Positions 62,901 to 64,000 are shown, counted from the stretch's first letter. The stretch is 64,000 nt of DNA from Cyanophora paradoxa (GCA_004431415.1 QPMI01000484.1:202437-266436); one strand, 5' to 3'. The notes: generated from the letters alone by a model not told the origin. Numbers and translations are program-made.

Positions 62901-63063
62901 TTGCATGGTCCGCGACCGCATATTCCGAACATAACCGCTCGTGCTCGTCGTGTTGATCCACTGCGGCACGGTGCACAGCTGTGCGCTCGAGCTCGCCAGC
63001 TCGAAGCGGACGACGGAGCTGGCGGCGAGGACCGCCAGCAGCGCGGCGAAGAGCGTGCCGCGC
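35991..63063 (-). CDS. secreted/membrane-anchored cysteine-containing host protein, interrupted by the viral element
   Basis: Exon-like segments of matching character lie on both sides of the element on the minus strand. The first exon (from 63,063) starts MRGTLFAALLAVLAASSVVR, a clear signal peptide, followed by QLCTVPQWINTTSTSG. Next come about 62,870-62,420 (TCQCGALSSSDLPG, KLCNCLSHAIEPTLVEFGGD), then, beyond the virus, about 38,176-38,030 (SVHDGSFNYGNRILYNASRL, ADYCVRTC), about 37,735-37,690 (NHFCVRTC), 37,588-37,409 (RPACFCNETAGFKNVSGVCL), 37,025-36,645 (GEGFPFETGARLRILIVD), 36,360-36,262 (SGPFAAGTSTGYSIRVISLT) and 36,165-35,991. The last exon ends in a hydrophobic helix (ALGALLGALAAATCTAALLAG) and PLHH. 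A type I surface protein is likely; no known family is recognised. That both sides form one gene is inference. Confidence 0.5.
38240..38243. repeat. possible target-site duplication, left
   Basis: GGCA directly outside the left inverted repeat matches GGCA at 62,119-62,122. Four bases could match by chance; Polinton-type integrases usually give 5-6 bp. Confidence 0.4.
38244..38727 (+). repeat. left terminal inverted repeat of the PLV (484 bp)
   Basis: It pairs with 61,637-62,118. The differences I see are two single-base length changes in homopolymers (CCCC against CCC, AAAA against AAA). It starts GGCTCGCTGGGAGGTGAACC and contains several CAGTAAG words and a strong hairpin. Confidence 0.95.
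38604..38680. repeat. hairpin inside the left terminal repeat
   Basis: GATTGCGTTCGCAAGTTTGT... at 38,604-38,628 pairs with 38,656-38,680 over 25 bp with one mismatch and a 27-nt loop. The same hairpin is present in the right repeat, around 61,684-61,759. Confidence 0.75.
38778..39587 (+). CDS. D12-class DNA adenine-N6 methyltransferase (Dam-like)
   Basis: This protein of 269 residues transfers a methyl group from AdoMet to adenine N6 in DNA. The AdoMet-binding motif is VIEPFCGSGACSFYLW (residues about 32-47), and the catalytic motif is DPPY in FIFLDPPYVNSNNDFY (about 191-206), in the order and spacing of D12/Dam enzymes. MKTHFYHKYTGNKYNEMDTI at the N-terminus corresponds to the family's K.R.....G.K region. 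It is the first gene inside the left repeat and the only one in its arm on this strand besides the decarboxylase. The target sequence cannot be predicted. It may protect viral DNA from the element's own HNH nuclease or from host nucleases; that is inference. The upstream CTATAATAAATG resembles other starts in the element. Confidence 0.9.
   Translation: MKTHFYHKYTGNKYNEMDTIYPYIDLEGINKVIEPFCGSGACSFYLWEKHKDRFDYYMNDNDETHTLFLNTMKDPDNKVKLLESLKQFEAVSNIEEHKEVYKKFLQHDRKDAMDYLAHHFYLLKNSVLNVKTLRDFKKRNVKVSPYTTLKKKMPYDDFIKGVNLSHGDFRDIVAKYRDDEAAFIFLDPPYVNSNNDFYENVEFDLETFFLDLEDLFKTAKCKVMMVVNDALLMKLLFKPYIRHTYGKVYGITKRKRNHIIMTNYELGEK
39725..39805 (+). repeat. ~85-bp direct repeat, copy 1
   Basis: From CATATATACCGACGTCACC through TAGCATGCCACAAAGTAGT; it recurs at 39,941-40,027 with a 2-bp insertion and a C/T-type change near its start. 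Confidence 0.85.
39863..39922 (+). repeat. ACAACCCAAAAACATT tandem repeat
   Basis: Three to four units of about 16 bp (ACAACCCAAAAACATT), the last ones degenerate, lie between the two ~85-bp direct repeats. Confidence 0.8.
39941..40027 (+). repeat. ~85-bp direct repeat, copy 2
   Basis: Second copy of 39,725-39,805, about 215 bp downstream. Confidence 0.85.
40112..40184 (+). repeat. four 20-bp palindromic iteron-like units
   Basis: GGACACGCTGTCC, a palindrome with a 3-base centre, followed by ATTTCGG or TTTTCGG, repeats at 40,112, 40,132, 40,152 and 40,172 (the last unit is partial). A related GGACATCGTGTCC lies at about 40,220. Regularly spaced dyads are typical of sites for dimeric initiator or regulator proteins; that use here is inference. 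Confidence 0.7.
40417..40659 (+). pseudogene. possible gene remnant, 80 codons without ATG
   Basis: An open frame with protein-like composition (CDPAYVNDLAYLIANTCRAS, then KRKRYKSGAAQIETPFGFRL) ends in TAA at 40,657-40,659. A stop lies directly before 40,417 and there is no ATG. I do not recognise a family. It may be the 3' remnant of a lost gene. Confidence 0.25.
40993..41385 (+). CDS. S-adenosylmethionine decarboxylase, prokaryotic SpeD type
   Basis: AdoMet decarboxylase makes decarboxylated AdoMet, the aminopropyl donor for spermidine. The bacterial/archaeal class cleaves itself at a Glu-Ser bond to create a pyruvoyl cofactor. This protein of 130 residues has the expected size. Its core is GFLLDESHATAHSYSDQGLL followed by AIDIFTCG: Ser71 is the expected pyruvoyl precursor, His76 the processing histidine and Cys91 the catalytic cysteine. 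The Ser-His and Ser-Cys spacings (5 and 20) are those of the characterised Thermotoga enzyme (63/68/83). The N-terminus (GYRVMLDYITDPFTDSPEGC) resembles the family's substrate-binding strand only loosely. It stands alone on the plus strand, between the repeat region and the convergent minus-strand array. No spermidine synthase is present in the element, so the product would feed a host pathway. It is intact. Confidence 0.85.
   Translation: MDSRYRGYRVMLDYITDPFTDSPEGCAEWITANLSQYITDRKMRIVHQHTCIFDGSISPPGFAIGFLLDESHATAHSYSDQGLLAIDIFTCGSNAEAKTMGIARDINELIQERLKVRKWDLQVEQRFPIS
41411..41725 (-). CDS. small protein with two DUF5710-like repeats
   Basis: In this protein of 104 residues two copies of one module follow each other: FVDIPYDKKDVAKSLGGKWD with CWYV (about residues 7-35), and YLDIPYEFKDQAKAERARWD with CWYV (about 61-90). 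The pattern (V/L)xIPYxxKDxAKxxxxxWDxxxxxWYV is that of DUF5710-type modules found in bacterial, phage and plasmid proteins, often joined to DNA-processing domains. The molecular function is unknown. It is the last gene of the minus-strand array but has its own copy of the shared upstream motif 14 bases before its ATG, so it may be transcribed separately. Confidence 0.7.
   Translation of the reverse strand: MEGEKHFVDIPYDKKDVAKSLGGKWDRENSCWYVTKKDHPLCSQFKTLSYEQVYQRNVKVYLDIPYEFKDQAKAERARWDPVMRCWYVMGLDHPLMGKFPIKEH
41739..41755 (-). promoter_or_regulatory. shared promoter-like motif before the DUF5710-like gene
   Basis: ACCGGAGAAAATAATTT on the plus strand (AAATTATTTTCTCCGGT in the reading direction), 14 bases upstream of the ATG at 41,725. 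It is identical to the motif at 47,505-47,521. Confidence 0.75.
41765..43147 (-). CDS. retroviral-type (rve) integrase with altered catalytic triad
   Basis: This protein of 460 residues belongs to the Polinton/Ty3-type integrases that insert linear DNA into chromosomes. The RNase H-like core runs from about residue 125 to 280: WCYQADLIFYL (first Asp), GYIAVLTLIEMTSRKAYAKK, RLETDNGSEF (second Asp) and, at the position of the catalytic Glu, LGIMNRFHLTLK, where relatives read IVERFNRTLK. The third residue, exactly 35 residues after the second Asp, is therefore Asn. After it come NYNNTIHRTIGMKPADV and the SH3-like C-terminal domain (PGLHVRLLLPRSKFDKG, REVYKI, LFKPHELQII), with a long charged tail. 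The gene starts 18 bases after the stop of the replication gene, without its own copy of the shared motif, so the two are probably co-transcribed. Confidence 0.88.
   Translation of the reverse strand: MSRIVRRVAGEETETTLLPIAVPETEQVPQKITKRQAKSNLLGDVPFSIANPSSKIVRRMYDPKTGFKNPSALYEELRKEDKTLTLKEVQDVAAKQEFMQINKKPPAPTQTAFIPITAPPWCYQADLIFYLSYGNYNSGYIAVLTLIEMTSRKAYAKKLKNKEGASVAAAFAEMLTELPAPMVRLETDNGSEFIAKEFQEIVKNNAIEHRFKQVGDHTSLGIMNRFHLTLKTMINNYCVAYNTVRFMDKLDDFVFNYNNTIHRTIGMKPADVKLTDMDRIRAAIISKKNTIVKDIFSDFTPGLHVRLLLPRSKFDKGATQRYSREVYKIAGRRGNAIEVQDASGNVMPKLFKPHELQIITEVEAVVEPSGNAIKAAEIEAASIRQVQKEGIDVAASVPKGDLLEDRAEKTKRALRELAKLTIAGTEKLSEVNSQRWYKSFKNQSASYTAPTTRILRSSRS
43166..47482 (-). CDS. replication protein: PolB-like domain, SF1 helicase and HNH nuclease fused
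   Basis: In this protein of 1438 residues, residues about 75-130 form a Lys/Arg/Glu-rich coiled coil. Residues about 560-920 resemble a family B, protein-primed-type polymerase: motif A reads AVDMAKCYPSIL (near 647), a helix of the motif B region reads RANMFAQYKRLTARG, and motif C, expected as YxDTDS, reads AGIRTDCLYIEG (near 900), so one of the paired Asp is Arg. Residues about 980-1360 are a superfamily 1 helicase: Walker A LADMPGSGKSTLG (near 989), HIMFDEIF (near 1070) and the C-terminal motifs AGTGHSTQGLTLD (near 1290) and WFYTALTRNRDL. The last 50 residues are an HNH nuclease: CALCSLPIP, VVDRINNRRPHLQDNCQLV, HHGCN. The gene is intact over 4.3 kb and has the shared motif 23 bases upstream. 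Whether the polymerase part is active is open. Confidence 0.82.
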   Translation of the reverse strand: MPRAANRIANNVREEIIGYIMQGLSQDLLTEEQAHWAMHNTMNRKPKLQTLIDIRDTLNGIINPRVFRRAERKEKRAARTQVNIEKQRQKEQEAKRLQRFDRKQEQKRAKEAKLEAKQLRGQLKAVEDAIKRTILDPIAAYDPETLATITFKLWAPGSGARSSEVIVLPGIPELNIPDRTFVTYRNIRETVSVRVLRNFALAKIDKAYGVLIRPDQNRYYSEERESIFYLLENYDELAIGLQTFGEAYEEFFFKTPPTAEQRKLRQIFDDYGGSIDDAFITVHEIAIDGDEGVEDDGAGAIPGNRYEFLDEELMDSMRCTAIMSKFTDYTLNPNASEFEDVIELPKSSTSNACGYDMIISTWGASIKKCQEAPKPRYADLTMSYDGLYKFFHGRERTPGDSLALTLRHIEKFCKRIQTGFRVFDIDGKLIYKFAADSINKNINPRNIHFMIHNKHIYIFNDNIKSLEMRMAKMEVEELDNHVPKSNSSLALYKIPTCLTHDIFAHTSKDLLKITQLKLSPDERSFIRILYTGREGLEGLLFTFLKMRYEPAVKLTPSKQIESITFKANGSMFSIKDPRTTDHFIEQDFETEEYYNKVCEIGKGFRESLLNATNISHYSPNMREILTHYKRSALSGYFYKPNPNTTYTAVDMAKCYPSILKGMQYLPKYNVFDDFVPFKEGSEILEYAIYYVRVVAFEREQATFADDEDIDYDAAVSRKIDGIEIVLDRAFSVSGRCYNFITGYTLSMHWADVKDKIEIIAVAEPSHLVPNTSISEMKKVLSSDIQTTDKKHILVKEIGMLGKFQDSQTSTKMFYNRAEAERFAQECGGTVEVFTFNPKNSKRVKALSEFEGHIYFVKISSHRELVNGFLPIHFHIYDRNRANMFAQYKRLTARGHKVAGIRTDCLYIEGSWTSKKEFDRNAFENMGKFSYIPGKRCPENALRPPRGVTLEFQDPDTLINRFSLRDEFNPECFNRVAELHNRMLVLADMPGSGKSTLGVNCFASQKSNCLIICPYNKQCAELRDSLKVRGIENITVRTLYNVLGIRVSNDQTYEEAMSEKDQRAFVSEFSHIMFDEIFAYSVKDLAKIKSFIDRYPDIKYLANGDTYQNEPINDDLSVSDRKGYYKRAVQSMFPNVLSLRNNKRHKKETDRELIRAIKEDLFENGLEAAQIISKYGLPTINDLNAIPDGYFGIAYRNEMTLAYNKLMHDRRKVNIPTVEVNGIKFYKGLEVVCRRYLRISRTEGESVNAYTNYTYRITKITKQMVTLTDVFDGVTFEVPCAMLEHFSLPYAGTGHSTQGLTLDSGIAICEATFRYTTREWFYTALTRNRDLSTVLIYTPIHKFQGKHDYIEYLKTKIRGYKCQDQRAGRDFDEADYITPEWILERKKQQKGACALCSLPIPTEPQDPNYKLVVDRINNRRPHLQDNCQLVHHGCNCSKK
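47505..47521 (-). promoter_or_regulatory. shared promoter-like motif before the replication gene
   Basis: ACCGGAGAAAATAATTT on the plus strand, 23 bases upstream of the ATG at 47,482. Confidence 0.75.
47652..48065 (-). CDS. basic AT-hook DNA-binding protein
   Basis: A very basic protein of 137 residues with two AT-hook cores (GRP within basic/Pro context): RRPGRPKK at residues 19-26 and PAGRPRK at 122-128. Between them is a long charged helix (EEEKAERLRLKREKDAERQR onward), probably a coiled coil. Such proteins bind the minor groove of AT-rich DNA and could condense or mark the viral genome, whose composition is AT-richer than the host's; this role is inference. It has the shared motif 10 bases before its ATG and lies between the replication gene and a small unknown protein on the same strand. 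Confidence 0.75.
   Translation of the reverse strand: MAKPKISNQEAMAAQQEKRRPGRPKKVITEEEKAERLRLKREKDAERQRNKHQRQKQERLAAGEATVFTPEQLQKIAIRKQQRYQDDEEYREKIREKAREYQRRKRAERKLNPPVKPQPQKPAGRPRKHVVENAKNS
48075..48091 (-). promoter_or_regulatory. shared promoter-like motif before the AT-hook gene
   Basis: ACCGGAGAAAATAGTTT on the plus strand, one base different from the copies at 41,739 and 47,505; 10 bases upstream of the ATG at 48,065. Confidence 0.7.
48190..48603 (-). CDS. small acidic protein of unknown function
   Basis: I chose the ATG at 48,603 (MNFITQCIEMFHLHFISHCK) rather than an upstream in-frame ATG at 48,744, because a copy of the shared promoter motif (48,633-48,649) lies between them. The resulting 137-residue protein has a Cys-containing N-terminus (CKSGCCDTTVEV), an Asp/Ser/His-rich middle with RSRSPSPVP, and an acidic C-terminus ending QQQERTVWNGY. 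No family is recognised. The low-complexity middle suggests disorder. Confidence 0.6.
   Translation of the reverse strand: MNFITQCIEMFHLHFISHCKSGCCDTTVEVNISDDENGGRRLSVYSNHSDNHNHPRSRSPSPVPAAMSSNIETSQIEDVHVEHIRRRSCPEFVEGHLRADSPYPMYRLDQMALGDDDSLTNPYVYPQQQERTVWNGY
48633..48649 (-). promoter_or_regulatory. shared promoter-like motif before the small acidic protein
   Basis: ATCGGAGAAAATAAAAG on the plus strand, a weaker copy of the motif, 30 bases upstream of the chosen ATG at 48,603. Confidence 0.6.
48808..49491 (-). CDS. coiled-coil protein of unknown function next to the packaging ATPase
   Basis: This protein of 227 residues begins MVYRKKPQTLQAVASGNPNR. The first half is Gly/Ser/Thr-rich and probably disordered. 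Residues about 130-190 form a charged helix (FEEKVRDLEMKVSNYEKWMQ, then ERKKLKGLVKKEISKLGLKQ) with coiled-coil character. It starts 3 bases from the stop of the ATPase gene, so the two are almost certainly co-transcribed. The position within the capsid/packaging block suggests a structural or scaffold role; no family is recognised. Confidence 0.6.
   Translation of the reverse strand: MVYRKKPQTLQAVASGNPNRGLEESGLTSGGGLEMPEYLVDTSPEEVAKQEAIIASATADKGNQDSGKRQMEDLATVKPQIGGGSVDEATDKVLKAQVVASQHKTQDVPKAAETELKKRGSYQKHTVPVDVVMSFEEKVRDLEMKVSNYEKWMQDYNERKKLKGLVKKEISKLGLKQKVDVEEIKKEDKTDAQAVTRQQSVAPQYAHIVPTAPVNYAAMLGGKRHIR
49494..50360 (-). CDS. FtsK/HerA-type genome-packaging ATPase (A32-like)
   Basis: This ATPase pumps the genome into preformed capsids in Polinton-like viruses, virophages and giant viruses. 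I start it at 50,360 (MQKGTTPMDLEEWNPKQRVK); an in-frame ATG at 50,411 lies before the TATAGTGAAAG sequence and is less likely. The resulting protein has 288 residues. Walker A is ILLAKTNCGKSVFLKWLI (Gly34-Lys35-Ser36), and Walker B is NILIVLDDC (Asp106-Asp107). QGRHTFCSVALISQKLTKLS and NAEYIIFLSW follow, as in the family, where a conserved sensor Gln and the arginine region occur. The Lys-rich C-terminus is probably a tail. It is intact, between the major capsid gene and the coiled-coil gene. Confidence 0.88.
   Translation of the reverse strand: MQKGTTPMDLEEWNPKQRVKLPARFILLAKTNCGKSVFLKWLIKELEDQISYVLVFCPTSFNGFWGQITDEVHDTWKPEYVESIIEARKKAIIAGKKPKNILIVLDDCLESGTIDLSRDHLLNKLMAQGRHTFCSVALISQKLTKLSTIIRSNAEYIIFLSWSNMREFEAYHEEFGNMDKESFKRMFQEFCHSYQAIIHDNTGYSVRWWVEKADMIDDHPFTKFHKRAAFEEKKRKQQEEQATKPPPVKDSTTVCKTLSKFERELEGIPKLSQISPKKKKMLIKCKRR
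50419..51732 (-). CDS. major capsid protein, double jelly-roll type
   Basis: I start the protein at 51,732 (METNSQFQRPTLKSMLTTDD), giving 437 residues, because the in-frame ATG at 51,783 would translate a copy of the shared promoter motif (51,756-51,772). The mature sequence is beta-strand-rich, with hydrophobic/Thr/Asn alternation throughout: RVVFKIPRYHFLNGLALQLD and LIKRIEISHASFRYVVPEDF in the first half, and IGFLHTDFQPTASGSRVNLS, NAVSFYVELNNNRLYSNTSL and AYQKMQIQCIALAHNIMIIG in the second. Size, position beside the packaging ATPase and minor capsid gene, and strand pattern match double-jelly-roll capsid proteins of Polinton-like viruses. The fold is inferred, not proven by a motif. It is intact. 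Confidence 0.82.
   Translation of the reverse strand: METNSQFQRPTLKSMLTTDDYKDYFLNKSLVIGTSSGTKPLRVLVAPDTEPPSALGNRVVFKIPRYHFLNGLALQLDLNPITLTDLTNGVAGTTGYLRVIGSLIKRIEISHASFRYVVPEDFVTQYFLLMTEQGELDKKLRYVGGLVGTAGNTVGGTYEIDLPSPFEKAMFPLCALNSEIVVEIEFKAIGDGIIEDVNNVGNISVTNNGASLQVLKPRVICKVVNADEAVVSETIARVKSTGIAIPYNEIGFLHTDFQPTASGSRVNLSQLTGAGLIHTLVFSVRQNAKTKVNNGTLSVLAPRALRTNAVSFYVELNNNRLYSNTSLPLMIAATELQEKYNSAIFTESTSYPALTGIYFGAGNGKASLLNQENTGYIDATGTSAFDLVFEFNGVTTAAEGSSEWYAGAAYQKMQIQCIALAHNIMIIGADGIRRVSS
51756..51772 (-). promoter_or_regulatory. variant of the shared motif before the major capsid gene
   Basis: GGATCAGAAAATAATTT on the plus strand, keeping the GAAAATAATTT half of the motif but not ACCGG; it ends about 24 bases upstream of the chosen ATG at 51,732 and just before the stop of the next gene. 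The variant may mark late genes. Confidence 0.55.
51780..52706 (-). CDS. minor capsid/penton-like structural protein 1
   Basis: I start at 52,706 (MKEYLSFSSDDRDEEFTQPN), directly at the CTATTATAGTAAG start region shared with the divergent gene, giving 308 residues. The N-terminal pattern SDDRD..F..PNKYVVTLPRRYDNVKSVRL with ATVPNV is that of a family of virion proteins of nucleocytoplasmic large DNA viruses and Polinton-like viruses. The C-terminal part ends SFDRLTIKLIDHDGALLDFG...FTFEIET. The latter pattern recurs in the divergent neighbour, so the two are paralogues. The location next to the major capsid gene supports a penton or minor capsid role. Confidence 0.7.
   Translation of the reverse strand: MKEYLSFSSDDRDEEFTQPNKYVVTLPRRYDNVKSVRLVQATVPNVLSTVTNDIDATGATIERMELYFSVTASDSGFVTITIPKGFYTKDDLAAKVTERLEAARLSDFGGKYIKCRYNTTSKIYEFFSDSNFWFKFSKASPETLRKSSNRKAIAKKLAIFGFKDIQLYVYETFTPLASDTFLVFNPGSGTVTLNRRIRGYTRGDETPAAMIWLYIDEFAPFIRSVNKHVDGYFMRIPIPQELEHGDIYHFDTSTTVPLIREFRELKSFDRLTIKLIDHDGALLDFGVWAHYFTFEIETYDAPPEMNFY
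52707..52722. promoter_or_regulatory. 16-bp divergent start region between the two capsid-like paralogues
   Basis: The two ATG codons (52,706 minus, 52,723 plus) are separated by only CTTACTATAATAGATT. TATARTA words just before ATG also occur at the methyltransferase, AT-hook and ATPase genes, so this may be the initiator itself; promoters must then lie within the opposite coding regions. Confidence 0.5.
52723..53568 (+). CDS. minor capsid/penton-like structural protein 2
   Basis: This 281-residue paralogue of the divergent neighbour has the N-terminus MKRITINCDSRDLENGVLYL, RLNNVRRFRVLSAEIPNSSY and the C-terminus LDLDRLTISLRKWRGSVADI...SFQLEVITD, which match it part by part. The middle is different, with YYYVDADNERYPKERA and SPFTLESSDQELCDCLGIEP. 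This is the typical plan of viral structural proteins in which the ends form a common beta-sandwich and the middle varies. It is intact and read toward the patatin gene, with which it is convergent (stop to stop, 6 bases). Confidence 0.65.
   Translation: MKRITINCDSRDLENGVLYLKTRLNNVRRFRVLSAEIPNSSYVVPPDQTITITLLNEEPTVIPASKMIAPIPSVNDYYYVDADNERYPKERALNSDALLGFAGGSFNPLGVFPVSYSLALSTNRFVFSSPNSPFTLESSDQELCDCLGIEPGVVYASTPEPVTVPLRDYPSRYAIICPKMVDFNAIPYIYLDIEELRPFTKFAAVTGRLNNVDDSYLLRIQMNSDFGRYSFYHEPSASIPFVNVTSQLDLDRLTISLRKWRGSVADINGLSFSFQLEVITD
53575..55046 (-). pseudogene. patatin-like phospholipase with discoidin-like tail, one frameshift
   Basis: Patatin-type enzymes hydrolyse acyl esters of phospholipids with a Ser-Asp dyad. 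From the ATG at 55,046: oxyanion loop SGGGSRGIIEA (residues about 8-18), nucleophile elbow FAGTSTGGLIAL (Ser about 46), then, after a change of frame near 54,735, PTIVTAFDTV, ATSAAPTYFEPKQV and the catalytic Asp in CLIDGCMSGNNSPG. The C-terminal third (from about 53,990) reads NARWSNATGWVGF, GGNYLRIDFPRLFMLSSIKM, KTFEIDYQL and VFTNANQI, the pattern of an F5/8 type C (discoidin) lectin-like domain. The frames overlap around 54,702-54,746, so the break could be one missing base, a real inactivation or a second start (MADLYKP). The region joining them is also shorter than usual. Confidence 0.75.
55090..58713 (+). pseudogene. large fibre-like surface protein with Pro-rich stalk and transmembrane helix, frameshifted
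   Basis: I start at 55,090 (MSFLNPRPDARVINSTTQIE), divergent from the patatin gene. The first segment runs to about 56,400, the second from there to about 58,240, and a third to the stop at 58,711-58,713, with frame changes near 56,395 (a GGG run) and 58,240-58,300. The sequence is Asn/Thr/Ser-rich beta, with phage-fibre-like units (GLSNLRWSEVHGVSMFASNL and GANSLRWNTVYTLNANTCNI; LTASNITTNTLNVNSLN). Near the end come a Pro/Asp/Thr/Asn-rich stalk (PDPDSKDPPTTDPDPNTTPN) and one hydrophobic helix (GTLVLLILLPILGALGLVLA), then KFRALCCACIDR and a short tail. It is probably one gene of over 1,150 codons for a virion surface fibre. There is no N-terminal signal peptide. Confidence 0.65.
58713..58793 (+). 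CDS. possible 26-residue peptide overlapping the fibre stop
   Basis: ATG overlaps the TAA of the fibre gene (TAATG) and opens a frame MNENADFMAEIAQREGRTYE...MRP ending in TAA at 58,791-58,793. TAATG overlaps allow re-initiation of translation, but nothing else shows that it is used. Confidence 0.25.
   Translation: MNENADFMAEIAQREGRTYELLPMRP
58823..60283 (+). pseudogene. tail-fibre-like protein with SGxYxDLxNTP repeats, several frameshifts
   Basis: It starts at 58,823 (MTEPIVETTVKNAVLDNQFY). The frame changes near 59,165-59,185, in an A run and T run (CCAAAACCATTTTTT), and again near 59,880, 59,990 (a GGGG run) and 60,150; the last segment ends LHWIAVGPLQNNNILA at TAA 60,281-60,283. The middle holds four degenerate units of the bacteriophage tail-fibre motif: WSSVAYTGNYYDLVNPP, LHAVATSGDYNDLTNTP, LHAVATSGSYTDLVNTP and LHAVATSGNYDDLINTP (59,525-59,865). 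Such repeats build trimeric fibre shafts. Whether the breaks are natural or base-call errors is open. Confidence 0.6.
60303..61307 (+). pseudogene. fibre protein with C1q-like C-terminal domain, several frameshifts
   Basis: The probable start is ATG 60,303 (MSTVFTPVF), with frame changes near 60,335, 60,523, 60,895 and 61,098. Segments: SILRVKELRADKIDGLVKAT (helical neck), FQVYSGGAWIGTGLGVNGNA, then NATVSGNATVTGSLTAGSFG, a shaft-like repeat, then a C1q/TNF-like domain: RFCVGVSGTVTGAAY, NHGNHVNVSTGYFTAPVSGH, YRFVFTGVTSL and, after the last break, LNVIVAMYAGDTGRLYVGG and CQWSGELISAS at the stop 61,305-61,307. C1q-like heads are trimeric and bind proteins or sugars, so this would be the receptor-binding tip of a fibre; that is inference. 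Confidence 0.6.
61316..61690 (+). CDS. small protein of unknown function, similar in pattern to marine phage proteins
   Basis: The protein has 124 residues as read. The first 80 are well formed (IYQVVLTDTEKLGMEYCAYS, VQDWIDNAAHNRARIAIDEI, GAGIPIPLTKEAIVEQAF). The pattern of a short beta strand, then a DWI.NA.H.RARIAIDEIV helix and a P.TKE.IV segment, is one I associate with small uncharacterised proteins of marine phages, located beside tail-fibre genes. From about 61,550 the sequence is Cys/Lys-rich and runs into the right terminal repeat (from 61,637), so the true C-terminus may be lost or shifted in frame. It begins 9 bases after the fibre stop. Confidence 0.5.
   Translation: MSNIYQVVLTDTEKLGMEYCAYSVQDWIDNAAHNRARIAIDEIVDKEVKSCIGAGIPIPLTKEAIVEQAFNRDCSKGKRNSCECSYVKNSKNERWFIVIFHRSCIRKACILHSGRARVVPVHFD
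61637..62118 (-). repeat. right terminal inverted repeat of the PLV (482 bp)
   Basis: Reverse complement of 38,244-38,727, ending ...GAGGTTCACCTCCCAGCGAGCC-type sequence at the host junction; the two visible differences are single-base homopolymer changes. It includes the mirror of the hairpin. Confidence 0.95.
62119..62122. repeat. possible target-site duplication, right
   Basis: GGCA directly after the right inverted repeat, matching 38,240-38,243. Confidence 0.4.
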
Positions 63064-64000
63064 ATATCGTGTCACAGTGTCCGTGCCGACCTCAGGAATC
63101 CGCTGCTGCTGCTGCTGCTGCTGACTCAGTGATGCTGGCAGCCTGCTGCTCCGGCGCCGCCGCCGGCGCTAGAGGATGGCACTAGTACTCAGGATGCCCT
63201 ACTAGGCGAGGCTAGCGCTGCTGCGGCAGTGCTGGCGTACACGTACGCGTATACTGCAGTACTATGATATGAGCCACTCGCAAATGAACTTCGGCTTCGG
63301 AAGTATACGCCGTGACGTATGCTGGGCATTGCTGGCCCATTGCTGGGGGGGCGAGCTTCGAGCCTTCGAATTCGAGGCTTCGACTCAGGCTCGCCTAAGA
63401 GTCGCGGACGAGCGGGCCTTGCCGGCCCTTGCGGGCCCGGCCCAAGTTGCCAAGTTGCGGCCCGGCGGGATGAGGCCGCAGGTTCTACAGGAAGTATTTC
63501 TGGATGAACTTTCTGGTAGAGTACTACTAAAAGTAGTCGACGTCAGTGGTAGTCAGTGTACTACTAGTAGTCGACGTCACTGACTCAGTATAATTACTAA
63601 AATTAGTCAGCGCCGACTCAGCGGCCCGGCCGCGGGCCGCGGCTGCAGCTGGCCGTGCGGCCCGTGCCGCCGTCGGCGCCGGCCCGCCGACGCCGCCGCC
63701 GCGGGCAGGCCTACCGCGGCGCCGCGGCGGCGGCGGGCAGGCGCTAGGGCTGTCGTCAGTCACTGACAGTCACAGTCAGAGGGTCTGACTGACCTCACTG
63801 GGTCAGCTTTTGGCTGACTGCCGTTTTCTCAGTCCCATACAAACCCTGCTGGCCCCCTGCGGCTTTTCCATCTAAAGCTGACGTAGGTCGATTAAAAAAT
63901 GATCTTCTGTCGTCGAACTTCCGAAATCTTCAAGAAACCGCCATGTGCATGGTAAGAGGCTAATGGAGTTTGACGTGCGCCTGGCGGGGCCGAATCTCCT
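63064..64000. other. upstream region of the membrane-protein gene, no gene seen
   Basis: Contains a GCT trinucleotide run (63,102-63,122), GC-rich stretches without a convincing gene, and from 63,510 a region of many short GTCAGT/ACTGAC words in both orientations (GTACTACTAAAAGTAGTCGA and similar), which could form hairpins. The word CCCATACAAAC at about 63,834 also occurs at the inner edge of the 1.86-kb element's inverted repeats, too short to claim relation. Confidence 0.4.

Noticed and set aside
63834-63844. CCCATACAAAC as a remnant of the 1.86-kb element's end
   Set aside because: Eleven bases only, and the following sequence does not match; likely chance.

Overview
The window joins two kinds of DNA. 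About 1-38,240 and 62,120-64,000 are GC-rich nuclear DNA of a eukaryote: genes have short GT-AG introns, signal peptides and eukaryote-specific products (GPI1/PIG-Q, DPH6 with YjgF domains, mitochondrial uL22, soluble adenylyl cyclases). Homopolymer G/C tracts, GGGGC minisatellites and a recurrent GGGGGTAC word are frequent. This fits a unicellular alga or other protist; I cannot name the lineage. Between 38,244 and 62,118 lies a much less GC-rich, intron-free, densely coding block of 23.9 kb: an integrated Polinton-like virus (PLV/virophage-type element).

Host part, left to right: the 3' part of an unrecognised gene (77-1508, +); mitochondrial ribosomal protein uL22 (2508-3665, +); a divergent pair, GPI1 (6129-3731, -) and diphthamide synthase DPH6 (6135-8881, +), a few bases apart; a 1.86-kb DNA transposon-like element with 50-bp inverted ends (9523-11386); an LRR-like gene (13211-11461, -) whose 5' end was duplicated; and then a large imperfect palindrome, about 14,285-33,800, carrying two head-to-head copies of an ADCY10-like soluble adenylyl cyclase gene (two cyclase domains, AAA/NACHT-like ATPase, TPR-like tail). 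Finally a secreted, cysteine-containing membrane protein gene runs on the minus strand from 63,063 to 35,991, and the viral element sits inside it, apparently in an intron.

Viral part: near-identical terminal inverted repeats of 484 and 482 bp with a possible 4-bp target duplication. The left arm holds a D12-class adenine methyltransferase, a non-coding block of direct repeats and 20-bp palindromic iterons, and an S-adenosylmethionine decarboxylase. A unidirectional minus-strand array follows, read from 52.7 kb down to 41.4 kb: minor capsid-like protein, double-jelly-roll-type major capsid protein, packaging ATPase, coiled-coil protein, small acidic protein, AT-hook protein, a 1438-residue PolB-like/SF1-helicase/HNH fusion, a retroviral-type integrase and a DUF5710-like protein. 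Several of these share one upstream motif (ACCGGAGAAAATAATTT as read on the plus strand). To the right are a second capsid-like paralogue, a patatin phospholipase with a discoidin-like tail, and a fibre module with tail-fibre repeats and a C1q-like tip.

The replication, integration and capsid genes are all open, whereas the patatin and fibre genes are broken by about a dozen small frameshifts, several in homopolymers. Most unusual are the PolB-helicase-HNH fusion with a degenerate polymerase motif C, the virus-borne AdoMet decarboxylase with all catalytic residues, an integrase whose catalytic glutamate is asparagine, and the head-to-head cyclase palindrome.
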